Positions 57,868-64,000 of a DNA stretch of 64,000 nucleotides are shown here, one piece after another (the first letter of the stretch is position 1; every line of letters begins with the position of its first letter). Made by a program: the position numbers and the translations under genes. Under the pieces are notes generated by a model that did no database searches, was not told the origin of the DNA, and saw nothing but the letters and a program-made list of their open reading frames with translations. The DNA lies in contig CM060731.1 in NCBI GenBank assembly GCA_030704615.1, positions 77,976,756-78,040,755 on the forward strand, given 5' to 3'. Source of the stretch: Takakia lepidozioides. Lineage: Eukaryota; Streptophyta; Takakiopsida; Takakiales; Takakiaceae.

Positions 57868-60800
57868 ATGGAAGGATGTCATGAGGATGATGCTTCTCAC
57901 AAACAGAGGCCACCGTACACTGAGATTTGTCCAAAGTCACCCTCTTCTGGTCTGCAAGTGATGCTGGATGAAGAGGAAACTGGACTTGATTCAAGTGAGC
58001 ATGGAATAAGTGAACCCGGGCCTCTTAGTGCAAAGGATAGTGGGTCTGATACTGATCTGCCCTGTATGAGCCGCGGAATTGAGCAGCCGATATTAAATCT
58101 TCATTTGCAGTATACATCAATTTCTCAGACGAACAGGCAATCAGACTGTGTTGATCCAGCACAAAAAGCAAATATTATCTTGTTGGTGGAAAGCGAGGAA
58201 GAGAAATTTGGCTTAAGGATCACCTGTGCGAACCATGTTGGTGATGTTGGTTTGAGCGATGATACATTGGCTGGTGGATTGGAAGGAGACAACAATGTCA
58301 ACAACTTGCCAGAGCCCGAGTTTGTCACAAATGAAATTGATGAGAAGATGGGGGCCACAGTTGGTGGTGAGGACAGAATTGGCGAAGGCAATGGTGATGC
58401 TGGTGGGACAGATGAAGAACAGGAAGAAGAGGAAAGCGGAACTGAGAGTTACTATCTCTATGACGAGGATGATGAAAAAAATCCCATTGATGGCAACGAG
58501 TGTCCTTCCAAGGTTGGGCCACATGGTGTTGGTAGCGTTGGACCTGCAGATGGCAGGAGCAGTGAGGCCGAGAGCCAGGATGTCGATGGTAACTTTGATG
58601 AGGATGGCGATGATATTGATGTGAGGGATAATGGTGACATAGATATCATTCTTGAGATCGCACAGGAGGTAAAGCAAGAATGCAGCAACGACAGTCCTGA
58701 CAGTCTGGAAGTGAAAATAAGCAAGGACTTGCAAGGTAAATAGTTGGCATCTCTCTCTCTCTCTCCAAATGTAACATATTTCTTTTCTCGTATTCTTTTC
58801 TTGTTGTTCTGCTTTGTCCAATTTGCCATGAGGGCCTCCTGTGGATGTCATAAACTTTCCTCCTTTCTCTGTCCAAGAAATCACATCATACAGTTGTGAG
58901 AAGGAAATGCAGCATCAATTGTGTGTCGCAAAGAAAGACTAAATGGTAGCCTTTTGAGAAAGAAGAACGTATAAGCCCAACTTGCTGCACGCTTCCAGAC
59001 ATGGTGACCTAACTGTGCTTGGCTGGAGTTGGAGCCAGTTGTGTGAATATCTATGTTGAAGATTGTTATCATGATAACAGTCTCATTAAGGAAATGGAGA
59101 CTGACTCAGTTTTCAGTTGAATACCCTATGTTGTTAGGTGGAGGGGATTCCAAGTACGGGTATGGAGCTGTGTTGCACAGAATTGCAAACAATGGCATGG
59201 CTGAGCCCCACAAAAACAAGGCCAAGAGTGCACAAGAAGGAAACTTCAATGAACTGTGGGAGGATGAATGCATGAGGTACTTGGAACGAGAGCCTGATTT
59301 TCGAGCAAGACTACAATATGAGATGCGAGTAGTTTTGATATCACCATTGTTTGAAATTGCGGGCCAGAGTGCTTCAGCATTTTCTGGGCTTTACGAGAAG
59401 AAATTCAAGAAACCAGTGGAGACCACAGGCTTCAGCTCAGCTGCAAGGCTGTGTCGAGCAATGCCCAATGTAGTGCAGAGGGGGTTGCTTCATGACGAAG
59501 GAAAGTTACACTTGGTGGACTCTCCAAAGAATCATCGTGTAATAGCAGGAATCCGTTCAGGTCTGCGACGGATTGTGTACGACATCCTCCGGTCACGTCC
59601 GCAAGGCCTTGGCTTTGAGGAAATGGAAGAGCACTGCTCACGGTGGTGTGGGCAGCCCTTTTGTGATGTTCTCTCTGACCATGGGTACCAAATGCCAGTT
59701 ATAGAATGCATGCTTCGTGACATGCCTGACATAGCTTACCTTGATGATGCTGGACTAGATACCCGGGTTTATCTCTCCAAGAGAGCTGAGGATCCAGCTC
59801 TCACAGATGGACTACTGATTGGCCTGGCTGAGAGAAACTTTTCACGGTTGAGCCAACAAACGTCCGTCATGGGTGAGGACAATTCAACACGATTTAATCA
59901 ATCTGTATATGCCCCTCACTGGGCAAGAGGTAACTCTCTGGGGCGAGCAGAAAATGCAACTTCTAACATGACCATCAATGTCACCGACATGGCAATGGGT
60001 GATACGGCAGGTTTGGATTCAGATTCCTTGCCCTTTCTAACTTGTATGTGGCAACTAATGAAGTGATGGCATCGTGTTGATTTACTGTCAACCATCAGTC
60101 ATAGCTAGTTCAAGATGTTAAAACTTTGCTTTTTACTGTTTGAGCAGGAGGATGGCTTCGATTTTTATGAGCCTTATGTGTTCAGGAGCTTTACTGTAAG
60201 AATATAGGCACTGCTTGAACTGCTTGTCCGCTTGTCTTTTTGGTTGTGTTTGAAGTAAACCATTCACTGCATTCTGCTGCAACTAGCTGCAGGATTGCCT
60301 ATGTTATGCTTGGATTAATGGGGATTGGGCACAGGTTCAAGAATTGGGCCTGCTGGTATGGCCCCCGAAGAGCTTGCAGACCTTCAAGTCCTATGCGCTG
60401 CCGAGACAGAATCATCCGATGCTTGTAAGAATGGATCCCTGTATTCTATAGAAGACACTTCCCCACAGGTGAGACTGCGCTTGAGATTACTGCTGGCCTT
60501 GCACAATGAAGGGCATGGAGCAGAAGTTTCAAAGCTAGAAGCAATCTATGAGAAGATGTTCTCAACAACACTAGACCTTCAAACCTTGGGGTTTCCTTCG
60601 ATTGAAGCACTAGCTAGATGCTGGGGGGATATCATGCTCCAGCACAGTTCCCAGCCTGGGTGGGCATTTCCTGCTGAGACTGAAGAAAACAGACGAATCT
60701 TGAACACCGTGACCACGGGCCTCCGGTCAGCCATATTTGCAATCCTTTTAGCACGTTACCCAGATGGTCTGGACCCCCTTGAGCTTGTCCATTGCTTGGA

Positions 60801-62637
60801 TCAAACACTCTCCGGGAAGCTCTGGGATGTGCTTAGGACCAATGGATATGTGTTCAATGATTTACAGGCAACCCAAAAGCTATTGATGGACAAGGAGTCC
60901 GATTTTCAGTTGGCTGATTGTGGGGAGCTACGACTGCTGTTGCGGGACATGATTGACTTTGTGCGCCTGGGCTGTCGAGAGGATGGCTCCTTAATAGTGA
61001 AGCTACGGGATGGGGAGTTTCCACTTTTAGATCTGTTAGATTGTGATGTAGCTGAGGAATTCTGCTGCAATGATCAAATAGTCTCCCCTGATACAAATTT
61101 ACAGAGCCAGGTCATCCTTGATGCAAAGCAGGGCACCCCCATACAAGATACCAACAGCCAAATGGATGTGAGTGCTGGCCCAGTAAGAACCAACAGGTCT
61201 GGTTCAGAGACTGTGGCTGAGAACAAAACGGATTTGCATTTGAAAGCAAGTAGAGTGGAGGCAGATGGTTCTCTTGCAATGACACCTTCTCTGACTATAG
61301 CCCGCCATCACCACCAATCTCCCTCTAAAATGCTGAAACATGAGACCCGGCTGATTTTGGGTTCAATTGAATACGTTGCACATGGTCTTGCAGTGCAAGA
61401 CTTTTGTGCAGTTTATAGAGAAAGGACTGGGCACTTGCTCAATCCAGGTAAATTCAAGAATGTTAGGTCGCTTATGCAAGCAATGCCTGATGTGATCAAC
61501 TTGAATTCTCTAGGGGCTGATTGCCTTGTGCTTTCAAGAACTGCTCAAAATCTTAGGGTGCTGTCAGCAACAAAGGCAGGGCTGCGTCAGGTCCTCTTTT
61601 GGGCATTGTTGAAAAACCCTGGGGGTATCTGGGCTGAGCTTCTTGAAGGCTGGTACCTGGATTTTGCGGGGTGTTCCCTGCCGAGCACCCTTGCTAGGAA
61701 TGGTTATGGAAAATCAAAACGGGCACCACTGTCCCCCGTTATTCAGTTCTTGGAAGATATGGGCGATCTTCTGAAACTGCACTCGAGAGATCCTAGTATC
61801 TACATCTGGGCTGGAGGATTCGAGGACCCAGTCTTGACAGATGCCTCTCTGATTGGACTGCCTGCTGATATAATTCAATATGATCCGTTACATGAAGATT
61901 ATGAAAATGCATGCAGTCATGCAGACTGTAGCCTGGAAATGACACCAGTTGGTAGTCAACTGTGTGAGAGAGGTGGAGAGGAGAGGGATGAAGATGAAAG
62001 CCACAGTACAGTGCCTAACAAGTTGGAAGATGACAGTAATGCAGGCACTGAGACAGATGGGGAGTATACTGAGGGGGTTTTGAGGGCTGGAGTGGTTAGG
62101 ACTCAGGAAATGGGTAAGGAAAATGACCCCTTTTACAGTTTAAGTGGCCAGCCTGAGATGGCAGGGAATGCCTCTGAAGACATTCTTTCTGACAATGTTG
62201 AGGCAAACACAGAGACAGGTGAGATAGGCAGCAAACCAACTAGAAGAGAATATGCAGTATTGCGATGCACAGTTACCCCCCATGTAAGGGAGGTGGATGA
62301 GAGCAGCTTTGCAAGCGGGAGTGGCCACTGGAGTAACAACCTAGACTTTGAGAGTGAACTATGCCACTCCATTCATTATGCTGCAATTCGAGGTCAGGGG
62401 TCAGAACAGACTAGAGAGGATGGTTCTGTAGTTGAACCAGATGAGACCAGTCCCTCTGCCACACCCCACTGTCCACTCCATTCTTTAGGAAATGACTTCA
62501 CAACACTTGGCATCAAGGAAGAGGAGAGAGATGACTATACAGAGAGAGATAGACCTGAGCAGGTTTGCATGTCCGGCATGCCAGATCAACTGGGGGATGG
62601 GTGTATCACAGTTCAATCAATACCTGCCGGGGTCTGA
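57868..62637 (+). CDS. Large protein with three tandem pairs of LOTUS-like (OST-HTH) winged-helix domains, about 1,320 aa
   Basis: Three exons join in phase: 57868-58735, 59138-59929 (an alternative donor at 60010 is also in phase) and 60335-62637. Residues 1-290 are acidic and low in structure (TDEEQEEEESGTESYYLYDE). Then come winged-helix modules at about residues 345-418, 424-505, 595-665, 681-770, 889-960 and 967-1050. The second of each pair begins with a GLR motif (SGLRRIVYDILRSRPQGLGF, TGLRSAIFAILLARYPDGLD, AGLRQVLFWALLKNPGGI) and has a conserved GY...MPDI or NGY...DM.D ending. The pairs at 424-520 and 967-1065 are each followed by EDPxLTDxxLIGL. The C-terminal 250 residues are acidic and disordered-looking. 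LOTUS domains bind RNA, often G-quadruplexes, or helicases such as Vasa. No NYN nuclease domain is visible. The start ATG has A at -3 and G at +4. The reading frame is uninterrupted. Confidence 0.75.
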
Positions 62638-64000
62638 AAGCCTATAAACGACCCTTCTGGGAAACCGTTAAGCTTGTAAAGACATTCATCAAAGTACATA
62701 TGGCAGTCGAATTGTGATCTTGTCAGGGGAAGGAGATTGGGTTATTGCTCAGGTTCATAATATGGGAGGGGTGCTCCTCTGGATGAGGCTGAACTTAGCA
62801 TGTCTGGAACTCAACAGCTGCTCCTTATTTCCCTTGCCCCCAGAGCCAAATCCTTCCAAGCTTCTTGTGGTACCACTGTACCCAAGGGAGTTTCAATTCC
62901 CCCTCCCATTCCCCTCTCTTGTCTCTACCTCCTGTTGCTCTGTCTTTCCACGTGCCATCTCTTGGTAGAGCGCCAACTTTGCCTGTGGAAGGTAACAGGA
63001 TTGTCTTCTCCAAATGTGAACTATTACAATCTCTACTGCTTTGTCCACTACGTTATGCTGGGGAGGGGTCTCGAGTCGCACGCATGCACCTTATGTTCTT
63101 TATCCTGTATCTCCCTCCCTCCCACCAAAAGTAGTGGCCTGGTAGTTGAAGACGCATGTTTCAAGTATTCTTCCCCACATTTATCCTTTTTCTGTACCAG
63201 TAAGAGATCATACATGCATGTGGCATGAAATGGGTGGTTTTGTTGTTTTTTAGTTCTGGGAAGATACAAGATACCCAGTCCATATTTTGCAGGCAGATTG
63301 AATGTTGATGAATTTTGGCATGGACAGTGCTGACAGGAATTATGATCACCAAGGCTATGTCTTGGGGCTCATGGTAAAAGAAAATCCAATGATCCATTCC
63401 TTGGACTGAATATCGAGTTTTGCACACAGAGAGTGCATGACGAAGATAAAGTTTGTTTAGTGTCCAGAAAATTTAGAGCCATGAGTATTTCACGAGTTCT
63501 TACTGTGTCATATTATTGATGTCCTACAGACAACCACCAAGAATGAAGCTTGTTGTCATACCTGTTGTTGGCCATTTCATGCTACTCAGCAAATTGCTGA
63601 CAAACACCTAATGAAACCAAGTTTCCATATGATATGACTAACAGCCCCTCCCTTCACTTCTATGGACCCTACGGCTATGAACTTTACAATACCCAGCAAT
63701 ATAAAATGGACTCGAGGTGGGTTCAGTCTTAAAACTTAGTCTCCAGAAATAATGTCTGTGAATGAAGTCTCAATGTCAACTAGCTGTTCAATGTTGGAAC
63801 TATAATCCTCAATGTGATATCAACGTCTAGGCCACTGTGGGCTCACCAGCTGCACATGCAATGTTATTAGGATATTTAGAGCCAGATACCACATCCTACC
63901 AAACCTGCCAGTATAAAGGACACGGAAACGTTGTACTCCAGGACAGGGCTGGGACTTTCTAGTCATTGCTACTGTGGCTGCTGTGATGTTATGGGCAGAG
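62638..64000. other. 3' UTR and downstream DNA of the LOTUS gene
   Basis: Short open frames occur on both strands but none has a recognisable motif or paired splice site. No repeat or RNA gene was seen. Confidence 0.45.

Noticed and set aside
59053-59137. In-frame extension of the second LOTUS exon to an ATG at 59053
   Set aside because: A strong acceptor (TTGTTAG) at 59137 joins in phase with the 57868-58735 exon, which explains the coding better.
62714-63427. Several 60-140-codon frames after the LOTUS gene
   Set aside because: They overlap on both strands, have no motif and look like chance frames in 3' UTR or intergenic DNA.
1-64000. CRISPR arrays, bacterial operons, rRNA or tRNA genes
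   Set aside because: The tandem repeats have no regular unique spacers, the genes are spliced eukaryotic ones, and no tRNA B-box cloverleaf or rRNA core was recognised.

Overview
The window is nuclear DNA of a streptophyte, most likely a charophyte alga such as Chara. The genes are intron-rich (12 exons each in two of them, with GT-AG introns of roughly 80-1,000 bp), the protein families are plant-like, and the repeats are chromodomain Ty3/gypsy elements plus a Helentron-type rolling-circle relic. The species is an inference; no rRNA or organelle marker is present.

Layout. 1-4.6 kb: a gypsy RT fragment abutting an unidentified minus-strand spliced gene, in a region filled with a CAGACTG-type short repeat. 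5.4-11.8 kb: a complete RPAP3-like HSP90 co-chaperone gene (12 exons, 601 aa). 13.7-18.5 kb: a complete ER protein disulfide isomerase gene (12 exons, 568 aa, signal peptide, two CGHC sites, KDEL). 19.9-41.4 kb: an AT-rich repeat territory. It holds an RPA70-like relic, an OTU protease, a Helitron Rep N-terminal region, a PIF1-type helicase and an EEP (APE-type) endonuclease, all on the plus strand in Helentron order. This block is broken and carries a nested 6.35-kb minus-strand gypsy element (31,169-37,513). 41.6-44.5 kb: unidentified exons on both strands. 45.8-55.6 kb: a second gypsy family with its 3' end inverted relative to the rest, flanked by copies of a CACCCACCTTCGG repeat and followed by a decayed methyltransferase-like gene. 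57.0-62.6 kb: a large intact gene with three tandem pairs of LOTUS-like (OST-HTH) domains, 1,320 aa in my model. The rest is UTR or intergenic DNA.

The three host genes (RPAP3-like, PDI, LOTUS-repeat protein) lie on the plus strand and keep an open frame across every splice I propose. The mobile-element genes mostly carry stops, frameshifts or missing catalytic residues.

The observation I rate highest is in the nested gypsy element. Its primer-binding site does not look like the tRNA-iMet type. It is perfectly complementary over 11 nt to the predicted 5' end of the element's own RNA, as in the self-priming Tf1/sushi chromoviruses, while the second gypsy element in the same window has an ordinary tRNA-iMet-type site.
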